Source of the DNA: QHCE01 sp041743105
GTDB lineage: Bacteria; Actinomycetota; Actinomycetes; Mycobacteriales; QHCE01
NCBI GenBank assembly: GCA_041743105.1
Contig: JBGTNI010000015.1
Location: forward strand, 37,154-101,153
Reading direction: 5' to 3'
DNA length: 64,000 bases
Position numbers and translations under genes: made by a program. Shown here one piece after another: positions 8,434 through 18,366 of this stretch; position 1 is the first letter of the stretch; each line of letters opens with the position of its first letter. The notes under the pieces are model-generated. The model did no database searches and had not been told where the DNA came from. It was given only the letters and a program-made list of their open reading frames with translations.

Positions 8434-8816
8434 GATTGGCCTGCTTCCAGCGTGTACATAGGGTTGAAGATCACTTTACGGCCTTCACGAATGGCGACCC
8501 GACCGCGTACCCGCAGCTGTGCACCCGCGACTATCCCGCCAATGGTGGAACGGCCCAGCCAAACCAGCGTCACGCTGCCGCTGTCGTCGAAGAACTCTGC
8601 CTCTACCGTTGGACTACCAACCGCACCCCCAGGAATATGCTGCACTGCCCGAAGCCGTCCGTACAACTCGACCAGGCCGCCCCGGTCACACATTGCCGTA
8701 GATGTAGCGCCGCGCCGTTGACGTTGGCGTCGCAGCTGCGAGGCCTCGAGTTCCTCGTCGGATTTGATGAGCCACCGCAGAAAACCAGGTTCAGCGTCGG
8801 ATGCGAATTCAGCCAC
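8430..8816 (-). CDS. OB-fold nucleic-acid-binding protein
   Basis: 128 residues. After a basic helix (SQLRRQRQRRG) comes an OB-fold: LVELYGRLRAVQHIP, VEAEFFDDSGSVTLVWLGR, GGIVAGAQLRVRGRVAIREG and KVIFNPMYTL, the order of strands seen in tRNA-anticodon-type OB domains. The longer open frame runs into repeat DNA; the GTG at 8814-8816 with GGAGG five bases upstream is the better start. It couples to the DUF3159 gene. A role in RNA or ssDNA binding is inferred from the fold only. Confidence 0.8.
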   Translation of the reverse strand: MAEFASDAEPGFLRWLIKSDEELEASQLRRQRQRRGATSTAMCDRGGLVELYGRLRAVQHIPGGAVGSPTVEAEFFDDSGSVTLVWLGRSTIGGIVAGAQLRVRGRVAIREGRKVIFNPMYTLEAGQS

Positions 8817-8840
8817 GGACCCTCCGTCGTTATGAACCTT

Positions 8841-9000
8841 GCCAATTGGTCCCCACCAAGGCCGCAGGAACCGACGACTACGAAGGTAGGTGACGCGACC
8901 AAAGACATCGGAACGCCGGCAGTTTACTGCCAAGGCCGCAGGAACCGCCGCGTGCACACAGTAGGCAAGGCGGCTCAAGATATCGGAACGCCGGCAGGGA
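8841..9000. repeat. Repeat family B, two tandem copies
   Basis: Copy one runs from GCCAATTGG (8841) to GGAACGCCGGCAG (ends 8922). Copy two runs from TGCCAAGGCCGCAGGAACCG to AACGCCGGCAGGG (8928-9000). Both share the CAAGGCCGCAGG left end, and copy two retains a GGCGGCTC opposite CCGCCG. The pair fills the gap between the OB-fold gene's start and the DUF3710 stop. Confidence 0.7.
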
Positions 9001-9001
9001 C

Positions 9002-9928
9002 CTACTGGCGGGTCAGGGCAAGTTCGTCATCGTCGGCGAACGGTAGACCTCTGATCTCAATGGTCTCGTCCGCTACCGGTCCGAAGCGCTCACGGTAGGT
9101 CGCTCCGGCCAGATACGACGACCGGGTAGGCACCTGCTCCCGACCCGGCAGCGGTTCATCGACCAGCCTCCGGCCGCGTGCGACGGGCTGCTCGGTCACA
9201 CGCGCTTGCGGCTGGTTCTTTGCCACGGGCGCGATCTGCTCCGGCAACCTCATCGGAAGCGGATCGCGCACCGGTCGTGGCTCGCTACCGCGAACCACGA
9301 CCATGTTGCGAAGCACCTGGATCAGGGCCTGCCCGGCAGCGGGATCACTCGCGGCGGCACCGGTGAACATGGCCCGAATAAACCAGCGAGGCCCATCGAT
9401 TCCGAGGAAACGCACCAGCTGGCGACCACTCTGGCTGGGTAGATTCGCCAACAGCTCCACGTCGAACTCGCCCTCACAATCGCGGGGCGAGTAGTTCTCA
9501 GCTTCCATTTTCACCCGCAGGTCGTGGCGGATGCCGGTCCAAGCACTGTCCTCTAACGGAGCCGCGAACGGAATCACCTGCAGCGCACTGCCACCATGCA
9601 CCAGCACGATTGCGCTGACATGGCCGTCCTCCACCTGCGGGTGAATGTTCACACCAGGCAGCACGGGCACCCGCAGCGCGCCCAGGTCCACCCGAATGAA
9701 CTCGTCGCGGGGCGCGACCGAAAGGTCGAACGGACCGCTGATGTGCGTGGTCGCCGCCGTCACTCCAGCGGCATCGTCCCAGGTGAGGCGGCCTAAGCCC
9801 TCGTCACCGGTGCTGTCCCGGAACGGATAGTCACTGGTTGGCTGGCCCAGGTCGCCAAAGTCGCGGGCGTCTAACTCCGCTTCCTGATCGACATGTCTGC
9901 CTCGTCCTCGGCGAAACATCGCTGGCAC
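9002..9928 (-). CDS. DUF3710 protein
   Basis: 308-residue soluble actinobacterial protein. The DUF3710 domain covers roughly residues 65-225, with RVDLGALRVPVLPGV, the VIPFAAP strand and the conserved FLGIDGPRWFIRAMFTG segment. The C-terminal 80 residues are Arg/Pro-rich and probably disordered. No function is known. AGGAGA is just before a GTG at 9926-9928; an ATG three codons later is an alternative start. It lies upstream of the OB-fold/DUF3159 pair on the same strand, separated by repeat family B. Confidence 0.85.
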   Translation of the reverse strand: MPAMFRRGRGRHVDQEAELDARDFGDLGQPTSDYPFRDSTGDEGLGRLTWDDAAGVTAATTHISGPFDLSVAPRDEFIRVDLGALRVPVLPGVNIHPQVEDGHVSAIVLVHGGSALQVIPFAAPLEDSAWTGIRHDLRVKMEAENYSPRDCEGEFDVELLANLPSQSGRQLVRFLGIDGPRWFIRAMFTGAAASDPAAGQALIQVLRNMVVVRGSEPRPVRDPLPMRLPEQIAPVAKNQPQARVTEQPVARGRRLVDEPLPGREQVPTRSSYLAGATYRERFGPVADETIEIRGLPFADDDELALTRQ

Positions 9929-10027
9929 TTCTCCTCTCGCCGGCTATTGAGTACCGACTATGCAGTCAACCTTCTCAGTATGCCCACCAGATTGGTGATG
10001 AGTAAGCGCACCCGTCAATAGGTTACG

Positions 10028-10050
10028 GGCAAGGGCCCGCAGGAGCCGCC
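10028..10050. repeat. Repeat family B fragment
   Basis: GCAAGGGCCCGCAGGAGCCG plus three bases matches the left end of the family B copy at 11172 with one insertion. The rest of the element cannot be followed here. It lies between the DUF3710 start and the dut stop. Confidence 0.45.
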
Positions 10051-10104
10051 ATCTACCAAGAAATGTGGCCCAAGGCAGCCAACGCAACGAACGACGCTAA
10101 GGAC

Positions 10105-10566
10105 CTATTGGCGGGAGCTCGAAAAGCCGCCGGTGGATCCATGGCCGTCGGAACCCCGGGCGGATGTCGGCAGCTGATCCACCGGAGTGAATTGTGCAGC
10201 GGCAACCGGCTGGATCACCAACTGCGCGATACGGTCGCCGCGCATGATCTCGACGGTGGACCTCGGGTCAAGGTTGATCAAGTTCACCAAGATCTCGCCC
10301 CGATAGCCAGCGTCTACGGTCCCGGGAGCATTCACCATGGAAATACCGCAGCGCGCAGCCAACCCGGAACGGGGGTGAACGAACGCCGCATACCCCGGCG
10401 GAACCGCGATCGCGATCCCAGTGGGCACCAGGGCACGTTCACCGGGCGCAAGTGCAACGTCTGACGCAGCTACCAGATCTGCTCCCGCATCACCGGGGTG
10501 GGCGTAACCGGGCAGCGGAAGCGACGGGTCCAGCCGTCTGATCGGTATCGAGACCTTTGGAGTCAT
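10105..10566 (-). CDS. dut: Deoxyuridine 5'-triphosphate nucleotidohydrolase
   Basis: Trimeric dUTPase that hydrolyses dUTP to dUMP, keeping uracil out of DNA and supplying ThyX. All five motifs are present in order: GDAGADL, PRSGLA, GTVDAGYRGEI, RGDRIAQLV and the C-terminal GSDGHGSTGGF P-loop-like motif. The start at ATG 10564-10566 leaves nine bases after GAGAGG, whereas the ATG three codons earlier would leave none. Its upstream region is shared with the divergent DUF3093 gene. Confidence 0.96.
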   Translation of the reverse strand: MTPKVSIPIRRLDPSLPLPGYAHPGDAGADLVAASDVALAPGERALVPTGIAIAVPPGYAAFVHPRSGLAARCGISMVNAPGTVDAGYRGEILVNLINLDPRSTVEIMRGDRIAQLVIQPVAAAQFTPVDQLPTSARGSDGHGSTGGFSSSRQ

Positions 10567-10617
10567 GCTGGTCATCCTCTCCAGACAGGGATTGGCGCTC
10601 GGATGCGCCCGTCATCG

Positions 10618-10629
10618 TAGGCTCATACC
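10618..10629 (+). promoter_or_regulatory. Leaderless promoter of the DUF3093 gene
   Basis: TAGGCT at 10618-10623 followed by six bases and the GTG start, with no Shine-Dalgarno. A TTGGCG 20 bases upstream is a weak -35 candidate. Confidence 0.5.
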
Positions 10630-11148
10630 GTGACATCACGACCACAACGAACCGGACCCGCCGCCACCGCGCCGACAGCGCCGGATTCGTTGTTTCGCGA
10701 GCGCTGGCGCGCGCCGTGGTGGTACTGGTTGGCCGGGTTCGCCCTGGCTTGCGCCGCTGCGGCCGCAATTCACTTGGGCTACCCGGGACTGCGAGCCTTC
10801 GCACCCTATCTGGTGACCGTGTCGCTCGTGGCCGGATTGCTATGGTGGCTCGGCAGAATTAAGGTCTGCGTCACCGCAGACACCCTCTACGTCGATGACG
10901 CCGTGCTGCCACGGCGCGCGATCGTCTCGGCAGCCGCGCTGTCGGACGAAGACTATCGAGTCGCGCTGGGTCTACACTTCGACCCGTTGGCCTTTGTAGT
11001 GCGCCGACCATGGCTTCGCGGCGCGGTGCTGATCAGACTCTGCGATCCCGACGACCCCACGCCGTACTGGATCGTGAGCAGCGCACGTCCCGTCGAGCTT
11101 GCCGCCGCGCTAGGCGGCGGGAGCGCTCGTCAGCTCGACGCGCTCTAG
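10630..11148 (+). CDS. DUF3093 membrane protein
   Basis: 172 residues. After a Pro/Ala-rich tail, two transmembrane helices (about 30-50, WYWLAGFALACAAAAAIHLG, and about 57-75) precede a cytoplasmic PH-like domain with VCVTADTLYVDDAVLPRRAI and the C-terminal PYWIVSSARPVELAAAL typical of DUF3093. The function is unknown. The gene starts at GTG and is probably leaderless. It is divergent from dut, a conserved actinobacterial arrangement. Confidence 0.87.
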   Translation: MTSRPQRTGPAATAPTAPDSLFRERWRAPWWYWLAGFALACAAAAAIHLGYPGLRAFAPYLVTVSLVAGLLWWLGRIKVCVTADTLYVDDAVLPRRAIVSAAALSDEDYRVALGLHFDPLAFVVRRPWLRGAVLIRLCDPDDPTPYWIVSSARPVELAAALGGGSARQLDAL

Positions 11149-11157
11149 GAGCGAGCG

Positions 11158-11269
11158 CCAATTGGTCATCTGCCAAGGCCGCAGGAGCCGCCGCGTACGA
11201 AAATGGAGCGCAGCGGAATAGCGTGGAAAGGCGGCTCGAGAACAGTGAACGCTGGCAGGGGCCAATTGG
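11158..11269. repeat. Repeat family B, complete copy bounded by CCAATTGG
   Basis: The copy is framed by CCAATTGG at both ends (11158-11165 and 11262-11269). Inside, CTGCCAAGGCC faces CGCTGGCAGGGGCC, and GGAGCCGCC faces GGCGGCTC, so the unit can form a long hairpin. It fills the gap between two convergent genes and could serve as their bidirectional terminator. Confidence 0.7.
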
Positions 11270-11276
11270 GGACGCT

Positions 11277-11576
11277 CTAATCGCATTCGGTGCAGATCAA
11301 CTCCCCCCCGCGCTCCCCGGCCAGCTGGCTGCGGTGATGCACAAGAAAACAGCTTGAGCAACGGAACTCGTCGTTTTGCATCGGTAACACCTTGACGATG
11401 AGTTCCTCACCGGAGAGGTCAGCGCCGGGAAGCTCAAAGCCCTCGGCGACCTCAGCCTCGTCAACGTCCACACTGCCAGACTGAGCTTCCGTCCGGCGTG
11501 CTTTGAGTTCTTCGAGGCTGTCCTCCCCTATGTCGGAATCGTCAGTGCGACGCGGTGCGTCGTAATCGGTGGCCAT
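11277..11576 (-). CDS. DUF4193 protein
   Basis: 99-residue acidic actinobacterial protein. The N-terminus MATDYDAPRRTDDSDIGEDS and the C-terminal zinc-knuckle-like part FRCSSCFLVHHRSQL ... ICTECD, with four cysteines, define DUF4193. Function is unknown; the cysteines suggest a bound metal. It lies beside the DUF3093 gene in many actinobacteria, which supports the call. Confidence 0.92.
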   Translation of the reverse strand: MATDYDAPRRTDDSDIGEDSLEELKARRTEAQSGSVDVDEAEVAEGFELPGADLSGEELIVKVLPMQNDEFRCSSCFLVHHRSQLAGERGGELICTECD

Positions 11577-11759
11577 TCTGGTTTTTATCTCCTACGCAAA
11601 TTTTTCGACCACATAGGCTTGTGGGCGCGAAACCTTACCGCTTCGCGGTAAGTGATACACACGCGGCACCTCATCTGTTCCCGTTGTGACACGGACGACA
11701 CCTTTCGGTACCGCTAAGCTGCTGTACATGCGACACGCACGGGGCCACAGGAGCAAAGC

Positions 11760-12263
11760 ATGACCCTTGGAAGAGCTCGAGCCCTCGCGGTGTTGGGCAT
11801 TATGGCACTCATTGCGATCATCGCCGTGGTGTGGACCATCACTCGTGACGATCAAGACGATTCGACCAACGCCAACGCATGCACGACCAGCGCCATAGCT
11901 GCAGAAGTGCCAGAGCCCGACCAGGTCAAACTACGAGTTCTCAACGCAACAGACCGGGGCGGACTCGCTACCACAGTCGCCACCGCGTTCAAGAGTCGCG
12001 GCTTCAACGTGGTGGCGGTAGGCAACTCCCCCGACATCCTTACCGGAACTGCCGAGGTTCGTTTCGGCGCCAAGGCGGTGGGCGCCGCGCACCTGGTCCG
12101 GGCGCAGGTCACCGATGCGAGACCGATCGCCGACGACAGAAAAGACGACGTGGTTGTGATCGTATTGGGCCCCGAATTCACCAACCTCAACGCGGAGGAC
12201 AACGTTGAGGCCACCCTCAAGGCGTTGGGTAAGCCAGTACGTCCGAAGCTGACCTGCGAATAA
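11760..12263 (+). CDS. LytR C-terminal-domain membrane protein
   Basis: 167 residues: a signal-anchor helix (about 7-28, ALAVLGIMALIAIIAVVWTI) and an extracytoplasmic LytR_C domain with the diagnostic KLRVLNATDRGGLATTVATAFKSRGF start, FGAKAVGAAHLVR and VVIVLGPEF. Stand-alone LytR_C proteins accompany LytR-CpsA-Psr cell-wall ligases; no LCP catalytic domain is present here. AGGAG precedes the ATG. It is divergent from the DUF4193 gene. Confidence 0.85.
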   Translation: MTLGRARALAVLGIMALIAIIAVVWTITRDDQDDSTNANACTTSAIAAEVPEPDQVKLRVLNATDRGGLATTVATAFKSRGFNVVAVGNSPDILTGTAEVRFGAKAVGAAHLVRAQVTDARPIADDRKDDVVVIVLGPEFTNLNAEDNVEATLKALGKPVRPKLTCE

Positions 12264-12301
12264 ACAGCTCGCTGAAGCGTCTGTCTACTACGCGACATGA
12301 C

Positions 12302-13111
12302 TTAGGATTCTCCGCCGGCCATCAGCGGATCGTAGTCGGCATTGGCCGCCACCAACGCATCGTGCAACTGACCGTGGACCGCCTTACCTGCGGCCAACGT
12401 CATCGTCGGACCGAAGGAGCCCCCCAGCAGGCCGCTAACCCGACCACCCGCCTCGGTCACCATCAGGATTCCCGCTGCGGCATCCCAGCGCTGAGCGCCC
12501 TGCTCGTAATAACCATCGAGGCGCCCCTCTGCTACGAAGCACAGATCCAGCGCGCAGGCACCGGCGCGCCGAATGTCGCGTACCTGCGGCAGCAACGCCG
12601 CGACTACAACACCCTGGCGCGCGCGGCGACGTGCGTCATAGCTGAATCCGGTGGCAACCAACGCTTGCTCCAAGCCGGCGGGTGTAGAACACACCAAGCG
12701 GCGCCCATCGCGCCACGCGCCCTCACCGACCACTGCGTGCCATTGTTCGCCGGTGGCCGGATTTCGCACTACTCCCACCACCGGCTCACCGTCTCGCTCC
12801 ACTGCGATCGAGATGGCGTAATGCGGGTGCCCGTATAGGTAGTTGACGGTACCGTCGATGGGATCGATCACCCACCGTAGTCCGTTGCGGGAGGGCCGCC
12901 GACCACCCTCCTCCCCGAGCACGCCATCGTCGGGGCGTTCGGCAACGATCGCGTCTACGATGAGCCGTTCGGCTGCCCGGTCGACTGCGGTCACCACATC
13001 GGTGGGAGTAGATTTCGTACCGACCTCGGCACGGGCCTGCTGCCAGGCGGCTTGGGTGAGTTCGCCTGCCTGATAGGCAAGTCGGCTTGCCAGCGATAAC
13101 AACTCGCGCAT
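12302..13111 (-). CDS. Inositol monophosphatase family protein
   Basis: 269-residue Mg-dependent phosphatase of the inositol monophosphatase/SuhB family. The metal ligands are in GEEGG (about 68-72), WVIDPIDGTVNY (about 80-91) and QRWDAAAG (about 212-219). In actinobacteria these enzymes dephosphorylate inositol phosphate or histidinol phosphate; the sequence does not separate the two. Its 5' region is back-to-back with the sigma-factor gene, a conserved neighbourhood. Confidence 0.9.
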   Translation of the reverse strand: MRELLSLASRLAYQAGELTQAAWQQARAEVGTKSTPTDVVTAVDRAAERLIVDAIVAERPDDGVLGEEGGRRPSRNGLRWVIDPIDGTVNYLYGHPHYAISIAVERDGEPVVGVVRNPATGEQWHAVVGEGAWRDGRRLVCSTPAGLEQALVATGFSYDARRRARQGVVVAALLPQVRDIRRAGACALDLCFVAEGRLDGYYEQGAQRWDAAAGILMVTEAGGRVSGLLGGSFGPTMTLAAGKAVHGQLHDALVAANADYDPLMAGGES

Positions 13112-13374
13112 AATTCCCGTCTTAACGGTTGACTTTCAGCGCTCTACTAGGTCCGTGGGGCGCGACAGCAAAAATCACGGCGGTACAATTACGTCATAGA
13201 CCGTAACAAGCCTGGCGAGCACCGCCTCATGCCATGCGCGACAGGTGCAGCGAGGTCGCCGGTAGCAACGAGCGACGCAGTTGGTGACATACCTACGACG
13301 CCGCAGGGTGCTGCCAGTTCCGCTTGCTTGTCGGTCGTATCCATAATCGCGCCACTTATTGGAGAAGGTCGTTC

Positions 13375-14844
<1,470 letters not shown>

Positions 14845-15244
14845 CGGCACTTGGTCGTAGGCTGGCGCGAGGTAGCGCGTTAGACCCATAGAGGCGGCGC
14901 GACCAGTGCTCGTTCCGGGTGCGGGGCCTGCGGCACCATCGGAAACGATGACTGTGCAAACTGGACAAAACCCTCATACTTATAGGCAGCGCTGTATCGG
15001 ACGGCCCGGTGTTTTTGGTCCGGAATCTGCGATCTATCGCGATATTTTGACTACACCAATACCCAAACCGCTGTCGCGGTGGCAGGCTAGTAGGTAGAAA
15101 GCAGCGGCAGAAAGTTCCCGGAAAGTGTCACGTACGCCACACCAGGGAACGATGTCGTAGTAACGACAGTTGCAGAGTGTGGGACGCTACGCTGGTGACA
15201 ACAACGCGGCAAGCCCATCTAGTACGCGACAGGAGGAGCAGGAG
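14845..15244. other. Intergenic region without a supported gene
   Basis: Four hundred bases between the sigma-factor gene and the DUF7455 gene. A 63-codon plus-strand frame (14906-15097) shows no recognisable domain or Shine-Dalgarno and was not accepted. A TACGCT at 15188-15193 may be the -10 box for the DUF7455 gene. Confidence 0.4.
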
Positions 15245-15442
15245 ATGACCCCGACCCTCACCCCGCCCGCCGAGAGCACACTGCCGTCGGCCGGCGACCG
15301 CTGCGACAGGTGTGGCGCCGCCGCTCAGGTGCGCGCTGTGCTACCCGGTGGAGGTGACTTGGTATTTTGCGGGCACCACGCCCATAAATATGCCGACAAC
15401 CTTGAAAAAGTGGCCATTTCCATCAAATGGCCAGAAGACTGA
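15245..15442 (+). CDS. DUF7455 small protein
   Basis: 65 residues: CDRCGAAAQVRAVLPGGGDL, FCGHHAHKYADNLEKVAISI. The two CxxC-type cysteines followed by Cys-Gly-His-His look like a small zinc-binding unit. The family is found next to the principal sigma gene in many actinobacteria; no role is known. The ATG at 15245 follows AGGAGGAGCAGGAG, so the longer in-frame extension is rejected. Confidence 0.88.
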   Translation: MTPTLTPPAESTLPSAGDRCDRCGAAAQVRAVLPGGGDLVFCGHHAHKYADNLEKVAISIKWPED

Positions 15443-15558
15443 GAAATACTCAGCCGATTGAGCTTCTACCGACAGCCTCTCGCCTGCTCAGGTAGCCGTC
15501 GAGTGCTCCAGCGTATGCGCTGGGGCACGCGACGTTGCACAGGAAATCGCGGCCACTC

Positions 15559-16071
15559 TCAATCCGCAAGGAACGATTCAGGACGTGAAACCTCGGAGCT
15601 GTCCCCCAAGTCAGAAGCGGGGAGGTCCGCAACGGCACGCATCCGGTCATGACCAAGCTCCACACTGGACAGTGTTCGGCGCAGCAGCTGCTCTACGTTG
15701 GCCAGGGATGTCTCACACAGCTGGTTGGTCTCTTCTCGCAGTTGGGCGCTCGTAGATTCAGCCTCGGCAATGAGTCTGGACGCCTCCCGCTCCGCACCTA
15801 ATGCTATCTCGTTCGTCGAAATCAGCCGTGTCCGCTCCAATTCGGCATCGGAGATTACTCGATCTACCTCCTGCTGGCCGACGGCGATCACCTCGTCCCG
15901 GTGCTGCAGAATCTCACGGGCGGCGTCCAGTTCGCTGGGTAAATCCCCTCGCAGCGTTGCCAAGGCTCGTAACAATGCTTCCCGATTGATCACGCAGTTG
16001 GCGGACATGGGGACCGACCGTGCCGACTCCACCATCTCCACGATGCTGTCTACATGGACTAGAGGATCCAC
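15559..16071 (-). CDS. sepIVA: SepIVA/DivIVA-like coiled-coil protein
   Basis: 170 residues. A short N-terminal segment with PLVHVDSIVEMVESARSVPM, the FtsZ-proximal DivIVA-like motif seen in SepIVA, is followed by one long coiled coil (about 35-140, rich in Glu, Arg, Leu and Ala heptads) and a disordered tail. SepIVA is an essential septation and polar-growth factor in mycobacteria, encoded near coaD and rsmD as here. The start is GTG 16069-16071 with CGGAG six bases upstream. The name rests on context and architecture. Confidence 0.75.
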   Translation of the reverse strand: MDPLVHVDSIVEMVESARSVPMSANCVINREALLRALATLRGDLPSELDAAREILQHRDEVIAVGQQEVDRVISDAELERTRLISTNEIALGAEREASRLIAEAESTSAQLREETNQLCETSLANVEQLLRRTLSSVELGHDRMRAVADLPASDLGDSSEVSRPESFLAD

Positions 16072-16187
16072 CAAAAACTCCGTTCCGATGCGGTAGCCAC
16101 AACCGTTACAACGTTTCCCGGCTAACGTCGTACAGCCCGTCAGGATAGGACGTATCCAGGAAAACGCCCTATCACTCGGCAGCGAGA

Positions 16188-16670
16188 CTACGGCGACGCG
16201 GCGATCCTGGCCAGCAACGCTGTTCGCACCGGCTCCGGAACGTGCGCCGACACGTCGCCACCATAGCGCGTAACTTCCTTCACCAGACTAGAAGATAGAA
16301 ACGAATACAGCGGATTAGTGGCCATGAACACGGTTTCGGTCGGGCCGAGTTCGCGGTTCATTTGAGCCATCTGCAGCTCATAGTCGAAGTCACTCACCGC
16401 CCGCAGGCCTTTCACGATCACGGAGATGTCGTGCTGCCGACAGTAGTCGACTAGCAGGCCGCGAAAAGAGTCCACTTGTACGTTGGGGAACTCCGCGGTC
16501 ACACTGCGTAACAGCTCCTGCCGTTCGTCCACGCTGAACAAGCCATCTTTGTGGTCGTTAATCAACACACCGACAACAACCTCGTCATACAGTGCACAGG
16601 CCCGGCCGATAATATCCAGATGGCCATTGGTGACCGGATCGAACGAACCGGGGCAGATCGCTCGTTTCAT
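16188..16670 (-). CDS. coaD: Phosphopantetheine adenylyltransferase
   Basis: 160 residues. Transfers AMP from ATP to 4'-phosphopantetheine, the penultimate step of coenzyme A synthesis. Family signatures: CPGSFDPVTNGHLDI (nucleotidyltransferase HxGH-type, here TNGH), the FRGLLVDYC and VKGLRAVSDFDYE segments and the ISTSxxK-like SSSLVKEV. The start at ATG 16668-16670 is two bases after the rsmD stop; the longer frame would overlap rsmD. coaD after rsmD is the usual order. Confidence 0.96.
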   Translation of the reverse strand: MKRAICPGSFDPVTNGHLDIIGRACALYDEVVVGVLINDHKDGLFSVDERQELLRSVTAEFPNVQVDSFRGLLVDYCRQHDISVIVKGLRAVSDFDYELQMAQMNRELGPTETVFMATNPLYSFLSSSLVKEVTRYGGDVSAHVPEPVRTALLARIAASP

Positions 16671-16672
16671 GG

Positions 16673-17221
16673 TCAACGCCCGTACCACAGCGTTGCGTCA
16701 CCGTATTGGCGTGACTGCACCGGCCGCCACGGCAGCGGCCAGACCCACGGCTTGTCGCGACTGGAACGTTCCACCACGACCACGGCGTCGTCGGCAAGCC
16801 AGCCCTGCCGCCGCATGTGTACCAACACGCTCTCCAACTCCGCCGCGGGCAGTTGATACGGCGGATCGGCGAACACAACGTTGTACGGCTCGTCGGCAGC
16901 GGTCGACGCCAGCTTCTCCACCGCGTGCCGCCGCAGCACCGCGCCGGGAAGCTCCACGGATTCGATGTTGCGCACGATCGCTTCAGTGGCCTTGGGATCG
17001 GACTCCACCAGTAACGCGTGCGACGCACCGCGAGACAGCGCCTCCAAACCCACCGCACCCGAGCCCGCGTACAGGTCTAGTACCCGAGTGCCCTGCAGTT
17101 CCAGCATGCAGGCAAGCGAGGAGAACAGCGCTTCGCGCGCACGATCGGATGTCGGCCGCGTTGCGGTGTCGGCCACGACCAGACGACGGCCACCTGCGAC
17201 ACCAGCGATGATTCTGGTCAT
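16673..17221 (-). CDS. rsmD: 16S rRNA (guanine966-N2)-methyltransferase RsmD
   Basis: 182 residues. Rossmann-fold SAM methyltransferase acting on m2G966 of 16S rRNA. Signature N-terminus MTRIIAGVAGGRRL, TRPTSDRAREALFSSL, SAM motif VLDLYAGSGAVGLEALSRGA, and catalytic motif NVVFADPPYQLP (NPPY-like). The stop is two bases from the coaD start. Confidence 0.95.
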   Translation of the reverse strand: MTRIIAGVAGGRRLVVADTATRPTSDRAREALFSSLACMLELQGTRVLDLYAGSGAVGLEALSRGASHALLVESDPKATEAIVRNIESVELPGAVLRRHAVEKLASTAADEPYNVVFADPPYQLPAAELESVLVHMRRQGWLADDAVVVVERSSRDKPWVWPLPWRPVQSRQYGDATLWYGR

Positions 17222-17237
17222 GGTGTCGCGTACCCCA

Positions 17238-17711
17238 TTACAACTCTTTAACTAGCTGCAGCCGGCCCAGTAGGCCGTTGACGAAGTTCGGCGATTCATC
17301 GGTGGACAGCTCTCTAGCTAAAGACACCGCCTCATCGATTGCTACCGGATCGGGCACGTCGTCTCGCCACATCAGCTCATACACCGCAATGCGCAGAATG
17401 TTCCGGTCCACCGCGGCCATCCGAGACAGCACCCAACCCTCGGCGTAGGTGGATAGCAGCTCGTCGATGCGCGTGCACTGGGTGCAGATTCCCTCGATCA
17501 GTTCAGCGGTGTAGGAGGCAACCGGCGGCTCGTCGCGTTCCTGTCGGAACCGTACAACCTCGCGAGGATCGCAGTCGCGAATATCGGATTCATACATTAT
17601 GTCGAGCGCACGCTTACGCGCCTTACGCCGAGCGGAGCCATGTTTCCACTTGGGAGACGGCTTCGGCTGTGTCGCTTCGCCGCTCATCGCCGCACGCCGA
17701 GACAAGTGCAC
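17238..17711 (-). CDS. nusB: Transcription antitermination factor NusB
   Basis: 157 residues. All-helical NusB with S10 supports rRNA operon antitermination. Recognised from RRKARKRALDIMYESDIR, RIDELLSTYAEGWVLSRMAAVDRNILRIAVYEL and the C-terminal AVSLARELSTDESPNFVNGLLGRL. A basic N-terminal tail precedes the fold. Start uncertain: GTG at 17711 (two bases from the efp stop) or ATG at 17687; neither has a good Shine-Dalgarno. efp-nusB is the standard actinobacterial order. Confidence 0.94.
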   Translation of the reverse strand: MHLSRRAAMSGEATQPKPSPKWKHGSARRKARKRALDIMYESDIRDCDPREVVRFRQERDEPPVASYTAELIEGICTQCTRIDELLSTYAEGWVLSRMAAVDRNILRIAVYELMWRDDVPDPVAIDEAVSLARELSTDESPNFVNGLLGRLQLVKEL

Positions 17712-17713
17712 AT

Positions 17714-18274
17714 CTAGCTGACCCGACCGAGGTAACGGCCATCTCGGGTATCGACCTTGATCTTCTCCCCCGCGTTGACGAATAGCGGCACCGCCACCGT
17801 CGCGCCCGTCTCCAGGGTTGCCGGCTTGGTGCCTCCGGTGGAACGGTCGCCTTGCAGACCCGGATCGCTCTCGGTAACGATCAGCTCGACACTGACGGGA
17901 AGCTCCACGTACAGTGGCGTCGCGTCGTGGAATGCGACCGTGGCTTCCGCGTTCTCCAACAGGTAACTCGCCGCGTCGCCCACCGTGGCTTCGGCAATCG
18001 GCGCCTGATCATAGGTGACCGAGTCCATGAAGACATAGTCAGTGCCGTCCCGGTAGAGGTAACTCATGGTCCGCTTGTCGACGTTCGCGGTCTCGACCTT
18101 GACGCCGGCGTTGAAAGTCTTGTCTACCACCTTGCCAGTGAGCACGTTCTTCAGCGTGGTGCGCACAAATGCACCGCCCTTTCCGGGCTTGACATGTTGG
18201 AATTCCACCACATTCCACAACGCTCCCTCAATGTTGAGGGTCATTCCGTTCTTCAGATCATTCGTGGTCGCCAT
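17714..18274 (-). CDS. efp: Translation elongation factor P
   Basis: 186 residues in three beta domains. EF-P rescues ribosomes stalled on polyproline. The loop carrying the functional tip reads VKPGKGGAF (about residues 30-38), with lysine at the usual modification position. Domain 2/3 has YLYRDGTDYVFMD and the C-terminal KIKVDTRDGRYLGRV. ATG 18272-18274 matches the family start (MATTNDLKNG); the track's longer frame is antisense to the next gene's upstream region. No EpmA/YmfI-type modifier is seen nearby. Confidence 0.96.
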   Translation of the reverse strand: MATTNDLKNGMTLNIEGALWNVVEFQHVKPGKGGAFVRTTLKNVLTGKVVDKTFNAGVKVETANVDKRTMSYLYRDGTDYVFMDSVTYDQAPIAEATVGDAASYLLENAEATVAFHDATPLYVELPVSVELIVTESDPGLQGDRSTGGTKPATLETGATVAVPLFVNAGEKIKVDTRDGRYLGRVS

Positions 18275-18366
18275 GGTGCCCGAGTCTAGCCGGGAGGAGC
18301 GTTGCCTTTCGATCACGCCTAGGATCCAGCACGTGTCCAACGCGGAGCGGTTCAAGGTAGGTTCCC

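Noticed and set aside
14906..15097. 63-codon frame after the sigma-factor gene
   Set aside because: No start signals and no family features; composition fits non-coding spacer.
16483..17211. 242-codon plus-strand frame opposite coaD and rsmD
   Set aside because: Antisense to two certain genes and without domain features.
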